Below the pieces are notes generated by a model, which had not been told where the DNA came from, did not search any database, and was given only the letters and a program-made list of their open reading frames with translations. The translations under genes and the position numbers were made by a program. 64,000 nt of DNA from Phoronis australis (Eukaryota > Phoronida > Phoronidae): the NCBI GenBank assembly GCA_002633005.1, contig NMRA01000156.1, forward strand, positions 646,488 to 710,487, written 5' to 3'. Positions 1 to 20,089 of this stretch are shown here, one piece after another. Numbering within the stretch: position 1 is the stretch's first letter; each line of letters begins with the position of its first letter.

Positions 1-640
1 CTTGCCATGCTCCATGAAAATCCATCACACAACTCCAAAGACACAGCGGAAAACGTAAAAAACTGAATTTGCCACTAGGGGGCACACCAGTTATCGTATC
101 AATTTAAAAATTCAATCATGCTGGGAATGTCTGCAAATTTTTACGAACATTCATAAAGCGGTTTTGGATATACATCAGCGGACATGTGACTGGGAAACGG
201 ACGGACAGACGGACGGATGGTGTGCATAAAAACCCAGTTGACCAACACGTGATACTCCACCACGCTACCCATTACACTTAGTGGAACTCCCAAGAACTCA
301 TCAACTATCACGGCCTTTTTTAGAACTGTGTCTTTCAGTCCATACGTAGAACACAGAGTGCAATCATTAACCCCTATTTAATTCTCATTTGTCAATAAAT
401 TGTTGCACACATGCAGGCGTGCGTACGCACAGACTGTTAAGTCATATCTCAAAATTATAACATAAGACATTGAAACAGGTATTCACCAGGAAAGCGCACT
501 CAAGATTTCAGGTGTAAAAACGTAATTTATTGCTAATTGTTCATGAAGGGTTTTAGGTGTAACACATAGCCCTGCAACCCAGCTTGGTAGTAAAAGAGGT
601 GATGAAAGGCAGTGAATCAGCCAATCAAGGTCCTAGTTAC
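1..640 (-). other. Intron after the RRM2 C-half exon (partial)
   Basis: AT-rich intron that continues past the left edge. It holds no coding signal. A CTCF-type motif CCACTAGGGGGCA lies at 72-84, and a run of GACGGACGGAC-like sequence at about 200-218. Confidence 0.7.
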
Positions 641-875
641 CTGAAGCAGCGGCCGGGCGCATGTATGGGGCCAACGATTTTCTTCATTGGCGACATATAG
701 GGTGTGGCTGGGATGGTCAGTGGCAGTGTGGGGTTCTTTGAGCTGGGGTTGTTGGCGAACTTCACCGTGATCTTCTCGGTGGCGTTCTTGGGAATGACGC
801 CGTTCAGCTGGTCGATAGCCTTCTCTGCCTCTGAGCGCATGTCGAAGCGGATAAACCCTACTCCTTTGGACAGCC
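641..875 (-). CDS. elavl: ELAV-like exon: second half of RRM2 plus start of hinge
   Basis: This 235-nt exon encodes the end of the second RNA-recognition motif and the start of the hinge of an ELAV/Hu RNA-binding protein. The family binds U/AU-rich RNA and controls splicing, polyadenylation and mRNA stability in neurons. The RNP1 motif KGVGFIRF is followed by the typical ending VKFANNPSSKN and then hinge residues with MSPMKKIVGPIHAPGRCF. The acceptor reads TTGTTGCAG before GGCTG and the donor reads TTCAG followed by GTAACT. The entry phase needs one base from upstream, giving GGG (Gly) with either 154-nt exon. It ends in phase 2, so the next exon, outside the window, completes an AG-starting codon, probably Arg. 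RRM3 is not in the window. Family assignment is very secure. Which paralogue it is, and the exact orthology, is not determined here. Confidence 0.93.
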
Positions 876-4857
<3,982 letters not shown>

Positions 4858-5011
4858 CTGTTATCTGGTCATACAGTATGCGGGAGGAAATGATCGTGCC
4901 GTACTGGCCGAACACGCTCTCCAGATCCAACTGGGTAAATGTTTTCGGCAGACCGCAGACATAGACATTGGCCCCCTTAATGCCCTCGCAGCTGGGTCGG
5001 GCCTGCGACAC
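4858..5011 (-). CDS. elavl: ELAV-like alternative exon A: first half of RRM2
   Basis: This 154-nt exon is the first of the tandem pair in transcript order and encodes the same RRM2 segment as 4347-4500. It starts VSQARPSCEGIKGA, has RNP2 as VYVCGL, the helix TQLDLESVF, then QYGTIISSRILYDQITG. The acceptor is TCACACAG before GTG (phase 0) and the donor is ACAG followed by GTGTGT (phase 1), a weaker donor than the GTAGGG of exon B. It joins exon 3 after TIK and continues into GLSKGVGFIRF at 875. Compared with exon B it differs in the first helix and in strands 2-3, the parts that shape RNA and partner contacts. A pyrimidine-rich run (CTCTCTCTTTCC) precedes the acceptor. The family call is secure; exclusive use of the two exons is inferred from length and phase. 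Confidence 0.9.
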
Positions 5012-8457
<3,446 letters not shown>

Positions 8458-9374
8458 TCACGCACTCCTTGGGCCTATAGTTGAACATTTACGAGATTAT
8501 GAAAACAACTACTATTATGGTAATGGAGTAGATGGTCTACCTTGTTTGTAAATTTGCCAACCACCAATGAGCCTTAACCGCAAAAGAATGAACTAATTAC
8601 AATCAGAATAACAATGGCCACAGGCGATGTGAAACATCAAACTTGATCAATACTAGACAACTTCGATCATGCCATGATATCAAAGACCTTGTGAAATGAC
8701 AGCGTGACAACAGTGCCACTATTCGGCATTAGTCTTTCAAAAGTCTCGATAGCACAACACAGAAATCGTCATAGAAATAGCCATAGGAATGCTCCACAAC
8801 TAGATCAGCGTGAATCCCGCAACATGGCAAAACCTGAAGTGAACAAGTTCTACATTCTTGTCTCTGACTCATATCAAGTTCTAACTCATCCAGGAGATCT
8901 TTTCCTCTCAAAAATTTGTCTCTACAAACGTCACTTGTCAACTGGCAGCAGATCCCATTCCCCACATTCAAAGGGACACAAGCTTTCATCAAACCAATCT
9001 GAATACCCATCAAACAGTAGTGGTGATCACTGTGGCCATTCCACAGCAGTTATGCTAACCATTAGACATAAAAACGCACACAATGACCATCCCTTGGGCA
9101 TAATATTCACACTGCTAAGGCATATCAACATTTTTGAAGGCCGTCAGTGGCATAATGTCCAGTCACGTGGCTCCATCAAGTGGAGGTTTACCAATGAGGA
9201 TCAGAGAACGGTGATCACCACAGACGAACGGTGGCGTTACCATGGACGACCATATCAGTTTGGCGAAAAACCCTGTTTTCAACTCCGTGGTCTATGAGTT
9301 CGTATATGTCTGACTTGGTGAGCTGTGTTGATAAATAGAAGCTTTATACTTCATATAATCCACTGACGCACCAA

Positions 9375-9491
9375 GACTTGTGTCATACAGGACTTGTGTC
9401 ATACAGGACTTGTGTCATACAGGACTTGTGTCATACAGGACTTGTGTCAAACAGGACTTGTGTCATACAGGACTTGTGTCATACAGGACTT
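9375..9491. repeat. 16-bp minisatellite, seven copies
   Basis: Seven head-to-tail copies of GACTTGTGTCATACAG plus a partial eighth. Six are identical; the fifth has CAAACAG. Such homogeneity suggests recent expansion. Open frames across it are a by-product of the repeat. Confidence 0.95.
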
Positions 9492-12400
9492 TGGTGCTCA
9501 AAAACCAGTCAACACTCTCCAACAAACACACAGTTGCCTATCAGGAATGGGTGGACAGGGATTTAAATAAACAACCCATCTTTAAGGAAGAGCATGCAAT
9601 TTTGGTTGATCATAATTGTCATAAAAAGATTTTTATACCTCGAATTCATATTAACCATTTTTATGAATTGATATGCATGGTACATCATGATATCAATGGC
9701 TGATAAGAATTCATACTTAATGATTGGTGTAATTTTTTTGAAGAACCGCAGTTGACTGCTTATTACTGAGCAACGATAAATCATCAAAAGAGGTCTTCTG
9801 TGTATAATCCCTTGAATGGTGACCAGGCTGTAGATCAGTTATCATGAGCCTGACATGGATTCATATCAACCCGAATGGAGATGTAGGTGTTCGAGAGAGA
9901 GCCGTAATTCTCCACTTGCTTTGCACAAAAATAACTGCCAAAACTGTCATTTTCCACTTTACAAAGACTGATAACTTTACTACAAATCTTGGGAGAATTT
10001 ACCAAAAGTTGTTTTAGGACATCTACACAGTTGCAATAGGCAAAAATTCTTAACACTTATTTTTCTGGAGGGATTTTGACAAAATAGAATGTCACTCGTC
10101 GGCCATATTGTGCGCTAAATAAGTGAAGGCTTCGCGTACCTCGACTAAGCCAATTCAATTCACTCATGTCGCTACGACACGTGACGTAGTGACGAGCGCA
10201 GTGATGTGGTGGGGAAGTACGCGATATAATTGGTAGCAAGCAACGGAGTTGAAACCATTGACCTGGTAACCACCTACACCAAGACCCCATCTGTGAATTC
10301 TGGCTCCCATCTGATTTTGTAGAAAGTGGTCTAATGCTAACAGGTGTTATGTAATAATCAGGCAATCACAGCAAAAGCACAAGACCCCTTTGATAAAGAA
10401 TTGTGACACTGAATCTGATGTCTTCGAGAAGGAGAACATTTGGCATGCCCTAATGCCCTAACGCAATTTTAAATCCACAAATAAGATCATGAAAGCAATT
10501 TTACAGAAACATGGCCTATCACACATAATTGTGCACTAATGGCAAGACGTGTCAGTCAGAAGGCGTTCAAGATATAGTACGCGACTGACGTTTCTAGAGC
10601 AGGAGGTTAAAATAAACAGCAGGAAAGACATTAAAACTACGTCAGTGCTATTTTATTAGTTAACTTGGATGAAATTAGACGGAATTACCACATGATTTTA
10701 CTAATGGACTGTGTCCAATGTGTCTGCTTGCGTGGAATGGTGTTTAACATCCGGGAGAACTGAAATAGCAGAACAACGGAAATATCTGCCCGAGAAAACC
10801 AATCCGAGCTTCATCATGGTCAGTGAATGTCAATTCAGATCTCGATGGCTCAGAAACTGTAGACTCGCGGGGTTCCGATTCCACAGGGGTTCCTGCACTG
10901 ATGCTGTGCAAAATCAGTCAACCGTGATAGCCTGCCTCAAGCGAATTGGAAACGCTGAGATTCAATTTCCTGACTCACTTGTCCCTATTGTATATGTCCC
11001 CAGGGACTTTGAATAATTCAAACGAGTGTCTATGTGACTCTGTTCACTTCAGTGCACTCGTTCTAATACCCATAATGCATGTTCACAAACCATGGCAACA
11101 CATTGACAACACTCAAAAGAGAAAGTCACCAGTGCACACAGATACAAATTGATATTGTTGAGAATCTGGTCACATTGCCACACTGTCACAGCACATATTA
11201 AAGTCTTGGTACAGTGCACAATGAAAACACCAGAGTCTGGTTGCATGAAACAGTCCCAAATAGGGACTCAACTAAGTTCCCTAAACCTTTTGCGTTTAGT
11301 TCTTTATTAATTAACATATGCAATATTTTTTCTATCATTTTACCTTTATTATGAGCTCCTGTTCAACTAACGACATTTTCTAATAACATAATTAAAAATT
11401 GAGCCCTTAATTCCGTCAAAATAATTAGGGACTAACCCCTTAAATTAGGGGTGTTTTCAATAATATTGAGAACTCAACATAGACTTCACTCGCGATTTGC
11501 ATCGAAGTGAAAAACTGACAAACGATGTTTTCACCAGCCAACAAATACAAAGTACGCAGTAGATTTAGAAACATAGCCGAGTCCCTCTTTGGGCGGTTCC
11601 ATGCAACTGGGCACACAGGTTTCCAAGTTAAAAAATACAGGAAATGTGCTGAGATGAATAAATGAGGATGGCAGCTAAAAGCAACTGCAATAATTTGTCT
11701 CTTCAACGCATATTCTGCCACCAATCAGATCAGTGAGACAACACTTAATGAATACTTCAAGAACAGAGCCAAACAAACAACAACCCAAGTGGACCTTCGG
11801 TGGAACGTTGTCAAGATGTACATGATTTATTCACGACAAGTCGTGCTAGAGCACCTGTCTACGCTACTTCTGACGGCCATTTACAAAGACGTATCAAGAA
11901 ATCGTCATGTGCACACGGGGTTTTACGGACACACTTTCTGAATTCTCAAGACAAGACTAAAAGCAGCCATTTGGAAAATTTCAATGAATCACATGGAGGA
12001 AGTATGAATCTTGCTAATTTCTTACTTCAATAAAGACGGTTTTGCAGCCAGGGACAAAATCATTGTGGTCTTAAATTTCAAAAAAATATATAAAGGAAGT
12101 GAAAAGGTTGCGCCCATGCACAACAAGAGCCCAGTGAAACAAAATGCATTTAACATTTCCAACTGATGGAAATTAAGTAGGGGAAGCATCAGCTGGAAAG
12201 GTCAAGGCCAGCGTGAATTACACGAATTACCAATCAATCAATCAACTCGCCTCTGGATCGATTAGAAAAGTACACTCCACAGGAATCATTTATTTATTTA
12301 CAGCTGACAAGGTGTAAAAAACGGCATGGTCATCTACTTCCAGAGTGGTCTGAGCCGCGCTAAAAGCATTCTTACAATGAGCGAGGGAAATGATTCAGAC

Positions 12401-13055
12401 AAAACCGTGTTTGCGTTTCAATGTGAAAACCCTTCCAAAGAAACACTCTCACGAGTCTGAAGTCCACTTTCAAAAGTGAGTAGTCGGTCGTCATGGAAAC
12501 TGGCGGATGCATCATTGCTAAGATCAGAAGCACTACAAGAGGCCCTAATGTTTATTGAGATTCAACTCATGGTCATTTCAGTGCGGGCTGTTTTTTTTTA
12601 AATCTAACAACTTTTTTAGTTGTAAAGCTTTACTGCTTTACGACTTTTTCTGTGATTTAAGATGTGTTAAAGGTATCAGATGTTGAACATTCAGGAAGAA
12701 AATTTGGTCTTTCGTTTTATAGCAAAACATCAATCTGGTCATAGCTTGCGACGCAAGAGGGCAGTAAAGCTACAACTTATTAGCGAAATATCTAAAATGG
12801 TGAAATTGGTGTTGATCAAGTAAAAAAATTGTGTCAATCAGTAACTCACAAAGTGTAAAACTTTAACGCAACATAAGTGAACCTGAGTATCTAAGTTGTG
12901 GGTACATGATGGTGTCTACATAGGTTTGAGGACAACAAGACCGGGCTTAACGCTATGAACCAAGTTCTGATGTTAAAACATGTCCGTCCACAGCAACATC
13001 ATCGCAACCTTCCATTGCCTGAATGGCTTGGAACTCACATGCAGGCTATGAGGAG

Positions 13056-13118
13056 ACGGTGTAGCTCAGTGGTTTGTGCTCCGGACTCCCATTTGGGAGA
13101 CCCCGGTTCAAATCCTTA
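13056..13118 (+). mobile_element. tRNA-derived SINE head
   Basis: An A-box TAGCTCAGTGG (13062-13072) and a B-box GGTTCAAATCC (13105-13115) lie 43 bp apart, the arrangement of an internal RNA polymerase III promoter. The middle holds CTCCCATTTGGGAG, which folds on itself rather than into a normal anticodon arm, so this is not a working tRNA. The body probably extends to about 13.33 kb, but I cannot place its end or family. It lies opposite to the gene. Confidence 0.5.
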
Positions 13119-14040
13119 GCTTTACTGGCAGACAATCGAGCATTGCACAAAGGTGTCTCCTGCTCCTCTGAGCTCGGTCTTACTAGTGAATGTATGCAAG
13201 GGAATGAGAACCTGGATATAATGCGAAAGCGATTTCTGGGTCTGTGCTCGTATTTTTTACTGCCATAGTTGCCGCGATGAACTTACTATCCCACCATTAC
13301 AAAGAACTGGATGGACGTGTGGTCTGAAGCAGTTAACGGTCTTGTAATATATTGGTTTCATTGGTGCACATGCACTTAAACTAGCGCCACACTTCTTCTC
13401 AAGCCCAGAAACTCTTTCTAATTTGAGTAATGAACAAGATCAGATCGATTTTACAATAAGAGACCAAAATCCATTATTGGTTTTGGACAGAAGGTGCAGG
13501 TTTATTGTTCCTTTAGCGGCGTCAGATGCTGACAAGTGAAAGTTAGCGAGATTGTGGGTTTTACTCAAAATTCATGGTGATGTCTCGCGCAGTGATCTCG
13601 GCAAACTCACAAAAGGCTACAACCTTATTCCGCGCATCACTGGTTAAATTTAGTGACGACTTTTGAACGCAAAATTCAAGGCTTCATCAACTGACTCATC
13701 CTTTGAGATTCAGAGGAGAGCAAAGATATTAATAATCGCGACAATCATTTCAACGACATAATACAATTTAACCGCCAACAAAAGAACGTCTGAGAACTAC
13801 CATTAAGTTTTCCTGGATACGCCAGAAGGAAATCAGGTACCTCTGACAATTTCCTACCTCTCTTGAGAAAGAGAGCAAGAAATGAGTAGCTTGAGGTCAA
13901 AGAGGCTATTATATTCATTAACTATTCCTTTATGTCACAGCGGGAAATGAGCCCTCCTTTCATCACCTGGCGAGACTTATACCCCTTGTGGAAAGGACTT
14001 GATATTAACTAACATCTGAAAACAAATGAATCACCAACTG

Positions 14041-14077
<37 letters not shown>

Positions 14078-14079
14078 GG
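14041..14079. repeat. Compound TA/GA microsatellite
   Basis: Nine TA units followed by about ten GA units. In the transcript it is a UC run followed by UA. Confidence 0.95.
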
Positions 14080-14790
14080 ACAGTTTCATTCTTAGAAATA
14101 TTGAATTGTTCAGTTTTGTCAGCCAAATAAATCAAGAATATTTTCTTTGGTTCGAATGTCAAGATCAGAAGTGCAAAACAAGCAGGGGAGACAACTTGGC
14201 GAGGACAGTTAGAAGAGCTGTGGAAACTGATGGCCATTTTGTAACGGCTTCATGTTGACATTTAAAAGCGATACGCGTATAATATTGGGGTACATATAAA
14301 ATAACGCACCTGTTTTTAAAAACAACACACCAACACATTTACAGAAAATCAAATGATTAAAAAATAACACAAAACCGCTTACGCACGTGGATATATGCTT
14401 TTGGCTGTGGTTTGTGACTAACTCAATAAATTATTTTCTCACTGAAGAAACTCATTTGATTAAGTCAAACCAATAACACAAAGTTGTTTTAGCCACTTCT
14501 AGTTCTAAAAAAGTCCTTCAATCTATTTATTACTGAGAAAGGTCATTTTTCTCCACAACACAGATTCAAGATTTTAATAGCAGTGTCGCTTTCCTAATTG
14601 CCATTATGTCTAAGCATTCCAGCGCTTTCCTCTTCCGATCTCTACTTCAAAAACTTGAAAATGTCATTTATATTGATAAAAAACAAATAATGATGGTCTC
14701 TTGACGGTCATTTATCACCGTTTTCTACAGTTCCTATTGAAGTTTAATCAATTCACAGTTATAAACGTTCAATTGAAAGGCATGTACATG

Positions 14791-14890
14791 CAATTAGCGC
14801 CTAGCGTTGGCGAGAGCGCAAGCCATTATAGCAGACGACAAAACGAGCGGGTAATTAATTATGTGGACAAGTAATTAATGCATCTGCGGC
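14791..14890. promoter_or_regulatory. Cluster of homeodomain-type sites (possible enhancer)
   Basis: CAATTAGCG at about 14791, then GTAATTAATT (14851) and GTAATTAATG (14871), two near-identical copies 20 bp apart, followed by the E-box CATCTG. The segment between is CpG-containing (GCGTTGGCGAGAGCGC), unlike the intron around it. Enhancer role is inferred only. Confidence 0.25.
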
Positions 14891-17059
14891 TTCTTCTGGA
14901 ATGAAATGAACAGATCGAGAGGTCACTATTGAACAGGCAACTTTAATGAATAAATACTGTGTTGAAGCTTAACTTTTAAAGATATTAAAATTCAGTTCTC
15001 TCTACACTTTAAGGAGACAGTAACATGGTGGCTATTACAGTTGATTTTCCGGGTAAACAGGAAGGACACTGTCTGCTCACCATTTTTCATTTGCCACCTT
15101 AAGTCACCGAGAAGCACTTAGAGTGGCTTGAGGAAGGTTTGCTGGTTACGTTTTCAAATTAAATTCTGTCAGACAACTGTTCCAGAAATATACAGATGCC
15201 ATTGCAAAGACTTCCATTCGCGAAATAATGTCACTCATCTTTGCACCCCCCCCCCCACCCTAACCCCGATCAGTCCTAATCCGACTTATTTTGAAACAGT
15301 TCCAACCACGTTTTTTAAACTGAGGTGAAAAGGGCAGGTGGTCATGCTGTGCAATTTGCTAAATGATTGACAAGTGTTCTGCTGCCCTCTAATATGGGTA
15401 ATAGATTCCCTAGATTCTCAGCATGGTAAATGTTGGTTTTGATAGGCCAAAACAATAATAACGTGGTTTCAGAGGACCAACAAACCACCAGAAGACCTAA
15501 ATATCTGTAGTTAGGATTTTATGGCGGCAAGTTTACGATAACGATGATGATGTGAAAAGAATCTTTACAATAATGATGATGGCGTGAAAAGGATTCATTT
15601 AATGGAGACTGGTAATAGCTTTGACAATACCTCAAAAAGACCCCTTAAATGTGTTGTTATGCCTCTGAAATGACAGCACGGAACTTCTAGAACTACCAGA
15701 AGCACTCCATAAAAAACTCATGAAACTCAACTTTCTTCGTTTCCCAAAAATGGTAACACGCCTGACCCTGTGTGATTATCATTCACAAGAGCTAAATTCA
15801 TATTTTGTTGATCAGTTACACTTGAGAAGGTTGGTCAAATGCATGCAGGCACAGACACATAGAACAATTGACTCATCTGCAAACCACACATGCACAACAC
15901 ACCAGAGCTGTCACACACCAGAGCCAACACGCACAAGAGGGGGAACAGCCTGTGTCTTCTGAGAGGGCTATTTTTGGTTGTAGGGAAAATTCCCCTCCCA
16001 ATCCTCCCCTGCCCCCCACCAAGGGTCCTGCACACGCCTACACACATAGCACAAGCAGGCAATGAACAAATTTACGTGGCATACATGAGTATCAAATCTG
16101 CTGATAGCTCATACCACCAGATACAAGCAGACAAGACATTTATATCAAAATCGGCGACCCAATTCAGCCCGAACACAGTTTCACTTTACTCCATTCTACA
16201 CAAGTCGAGTGGCCAACGCGTCAGCGGCCCATACTCCACTGAGCACGAGCAGACAATCCCCTAACACCCTCAGCAGACTCCAAGCCCGAGAGCAATGCCA
16301 GACAAGTCAGTCAGTTCATAGCTCTCATGTTGCCATGGATACCAGGTGATGGTGGAATGCCACTACTACCTGGCTCAGGCTGTAGGGTATCAAAGATCCA
16401 TCACGGCGGATATGACACACGCAGAGGAAAATGACTTCGTCCATTACTGCTAAATTCTTGGAGTTCTTTCTGAACGCCTTGGTATCAGGTTGAAAGCTAA
16501 CACTGTGCTTTGAAACTTTGATTTTTAGCGTTCCTTCAAAGTCAGAGAGAGGGGACTCGGTGTAGCAAAAGGAGTTCGTCAGTGCCCAAAGTCTATTCTA
16601 CTTAAATACAAATTCAAGTGCCTATAAGTCTGATCTCGGGTATGTCACACTTTATGTGGATGTCTGACAAATCCTAGTTTGCACTTGATGACCCCAGAAT
16701 TAATCTAAAAGCTATAACTTAAAGTCTGAACTTGAAATTTCGAGTTTTTACTGAGTTTGAAGCTCAAATCTAGCAACTAGAATCCCATCCGCGTAAACCG
16801 TAATGTACTTGTGCATTTCAAGTGTATTACCAGTACAGCACTACAGAAAATGTCAACATTAGAATGGACTTAGTCTGCACAAACCAACATCGAATACATG
16901 ACAAAAGCCAAATTAATTCTTTTCGGAATAAAGACTGTGAACAATGAAAAGTATCGTGTGTTCAATCAATTCCCAATAAATGAGAACATTAACGTACCAT
17001 AAAATTTAGAATTTTCTACAAATTGTACAACGATTTTGCAAATAATATTGAGCCGGAAA

Positions 17060-17140
17060 GTTATGATCCAGATCTGTACCATAGCTATCTTGACAAAATA
17101 TTTTGAAAAATCGTGGGCATTCACAATAATCACGTTAGAA
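17060..17140 (+). repeat. Dispersed ~160-bp family, partial copy
   Basis: Carries the family anchor: ATATTTTGAAAAATCG then TGGGCATTCACAATAATC, preceded by CTGTACCATAGCTATC. Related copies lie at 37.0, 38.2, 51.1 and 54.8 kb. Confidence 0.5.
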
Positions 17141-18918
17141 AACATTAGAAAACAGAAAACTGGCAATTATTGTTGTCTAAAATTGATGACCTTTTACCCT
17201 ACAGCACTTTTTCGTCCATTCCTGAGTATCAAGCAAAATGAATACTGAAAATTTAGCACAGCTAGCCTTACACCACAGGTCATTTGAGAGAGATAACAGC
17301 ACAGAACGCAATAAAATGCTTGCAATTAACGCGCCATGTTTATTCATTAGTTTTGCAAACCAAAAGCCTAATGAGCGCTAATCTTGTGCAAACAATCCGC
17401 ACTGTTTTACAGACAGACAGAGATGAGGAGCTTAATCGAATGTATTCTATCTACAGTGCATCAGCAGCAGTCACTAAACTGATGTTCTCCAAGCAAATGC
17501 TAACCTCCCAATCAAATACCAAGAAAAACTGACATGATGCGAACATACCATTTGTCAGACTTAGCATAACACTGCTTTCGTATGCGAGCAGAAATAAAAA
17601 CAGAGCACAGCGACTGAAACCAGGCATTAACCGGCGAATTAAACGCTGTGAGGTTGGCCGTCATTGTGGCAATTTCCCTTTGACTGCTTATAATAACGAG
17701 GCTCAGCTTTGATGTCCAAGAGACAAAGCAGCTATATTAGTCCAAGCAGGATGTTAGTAAAAATAACGACAGCTTATATTGACCTAGTCATTTATGAGGG
17801 ATTTATGCGTACGTTGTATGCCCATGGCTCTTTCATAAAATAATGCATTTGAGTAGATAAGCTCGTTGCATCTAGCGGCCCAAAGCTGACGCCCTGCTCA
17901 GGAAAAAGATATACACCTTGATTTGAGTTCTTACACCCCCCATTGCATGCCTTAGTATAGGACGGGTTCTTAAACGCACAATCGCACATGCAGCCAGTCT
18001 ATTTTTGCTGTGGCTAATTATGGAAATTTATGCATAACATCTTTGTAACACAGCAGTCTTACCCAGCAATTTGTATACAACCAAATTCAACAAAGTCGCT
18101 TTTAAATCCAGTCCACTGATGCACAGTGAAAACTTTGTTAGTCTGTGGATTTGAAGTTGCAAGCATGTAAAGATTTAAACAAATGTCCGGAAATCATCAT
18201 TTTTGGCAGCTAGATGATTTCAATTTTGCATTCACACAAGCAGGGCGTCCGCAAACAAACGAGAGGCAAGAGTTTTATAAAACCGAGTCAGCATGGATTT
18301 CGTAGAACCCAGTTTGTTTTAATCAAAGCGACCTCAACACAAGTTCAAAACCAACTGCCGACTTGCTCAGTCAGAGTCCTCAGACAGCCTGCGAGGATGG
18401 TGAACTCCCACGAGAATTTCAACAGCCAACAAACACAGTCATGTATGTAGATAGACACATTTAGTTTGATATTAAGTCTGATGACTCATGCAAGCGATGA
18501 TTCGCCATCCAGCCGTGAGCCATGCAAATGAGTGCAACTGACAGAAAAATCTCAGGCGGTGGGTGAATAAGCTAATGTTCGAACAGCAGCAATCTGATAT
18601 TTCTGAGTTTCTATTTCTGAGTTTCACAAAGCAACAACGAAACGGTTTCTGGTACAACATCTTACGGCCATTGTGACCAGCTATATGCAATTTTGCGATT
18701 AAGCCCTGGTGGTTTGAAGGCTCGGTTCTCTTCAGGGTCGATTCAAACAGAAAATAGTGTAGAAACCAAACTTCTATCAGAGTGCAAAAAACAGCTGCGT
18801 GGCTATTTCACACACCAACTGTGACATTTATCAATCTGGAGGAAGAGCTTGAAATTTAAGGGGCAATTGAAATCGAAATGCTAAAGGACCAAGCAGACAT
18901 GACATTTCACAAAGATCA

Positions 18919-18949
18919 GGGGTCAGGTCAGGGGTCAGGTCAGGGGTCG
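18919..18949 (+). promoter_or_regulatory. Nuclear-receptor half-site array (DR1-like)
   Basis: A 12-bp period sequence with GGGTCA and AGGTCA half-sites. AGGTCA-G-GGGTCA (18925-18937) is a direct repeat with one-base spacing, repeated 12 bp later with the last half-site as GGGTCG. DR1 sites are bound by HNF4- and RXR-type receptors. It may simply be a short tandem repeat. Confidence 0.35.
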
Positions 18950-19731
18950 GTTAACTAATCTATAACAGGCAGAAGATGTGCAGACTCCAATGGTCAGTTG
19001 CATGTAGCAGATCTCGGTTGGGATTCCAAATTTTTTCTGCACATTTGTGAATTGTAGGCAAACAGTGATTGTCCATTCTCCTGCCATTGTATTTCCATAG
19101 TTCCAGCAAGCTTCTAAGCTTTTTGATAAACGTCGACTGTAAACTATATGTTGAATTCCTAATATTAATGAACATAATATTCAGTCCCCATTTGTTTGCA
19201 TTGAAATGTGAGGTCACCTTTCAGGTATTAATAATTATAAAATGTGATCGAGTAAAGGAGGACTTACCAAAAAAGATAAAGTGATAGATAAATGTATCAT
19301 TAGCTAGTAAACAGTACCATTAGAAAGTAAACAAAGACTACAAATGTGCTACTAAAAAATTAGAGAATGTAGTTGAGTCCTTATTGTGACTGTTTCATGC
19401 AACGGGCCACATATGCCTCAAGAGGTCTATCTGGAAAAACTGGTGATTCCCTCTGGACAGAGGGTTGTCTATTCTAATTAATTATGTTAATACACAGACC
19501 AGATGACGCAAACAGCTGCGTTCCAACAGATGTGGAAAGCATTTTTCAACAGCCTCATGGCTATTAAATAGTCATTGACCATTAAATGTAGCTGAACTTT
19601 TATCTACACCTAGTAAAATTAGAAAATGTGAAGGAAGGGTTTCAGAAAAAGACCAAGCTCAGAGGCCTTAAGGTATGATTGGTCAGAACTAATGCTAAGC
19701 AGAGGTTTTACACACCACTAGACGGCCAATG

Positions 19732-19789
19732 AATGAAAATGACGCAGTAATGAAAATGGCGCAGTAATGAAAATGGCGCAGTAATGAAC
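19732..19789. repeat. 17-bp minisatellite, three copies
   Basis: Three copies of AATGAAAATGGCGCAGT (first copy with GACGC) plus a partial fourth. Confidence 0.9.
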
Positions 19790-20089
19790 AAGCAGCCATA
19801 TAAGATGAGTTCATGGCGTGCATCCGTTAGATTGCAGAATCATTCAAGAAAAACAAAACATCCGCTTGGCTACAAACAAGATCCCCGAAACAAAGACGGA
19901 ATACCCAGCCTGAGCCAAAAGCTATCTGCAACGCCCCAAATGTGCTGCTGGCATTAACCTGGCTCACTGCACAATGTAGTGAGCATATAGACCATTTCGT
20001 CTACGCGACACCATGCCAATAAGAATACTTCAACCAAGATAGGAAATATATAAATACACTAAACCTCATTTTCTCATCTGAAGCCAGGC

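Noticed and set aside
9378-9703. Open frames encoding a repetitive peptide (SYRTCVIQDLCHTGLV)
   Set aside because: They arise only because a 16-bp repeat without stops is read three ways; no start context or splice signals.
10840-10890. A second tRNA-like SINE with GGTTCCGATTCC
   Set aside because: The B-box has an extra base and the only A-box-like word lies too close, so the pair is not convincing.
13056-13118. A functional tRNA gene
   Set aside because: A- and B-boxes are present, but the anticodon arm is replaced by a self-complementary CTCCC/GGGAG hairpin and acceptor-stem pairing is not visible, so a tRNA-derived SINE fits better.
15890-16264. A 124-codon plus-strand frame
   Set aside because: Low-complexity His/Thr/Pro sequence from CA-rich DNA; no domain, no splice signals.
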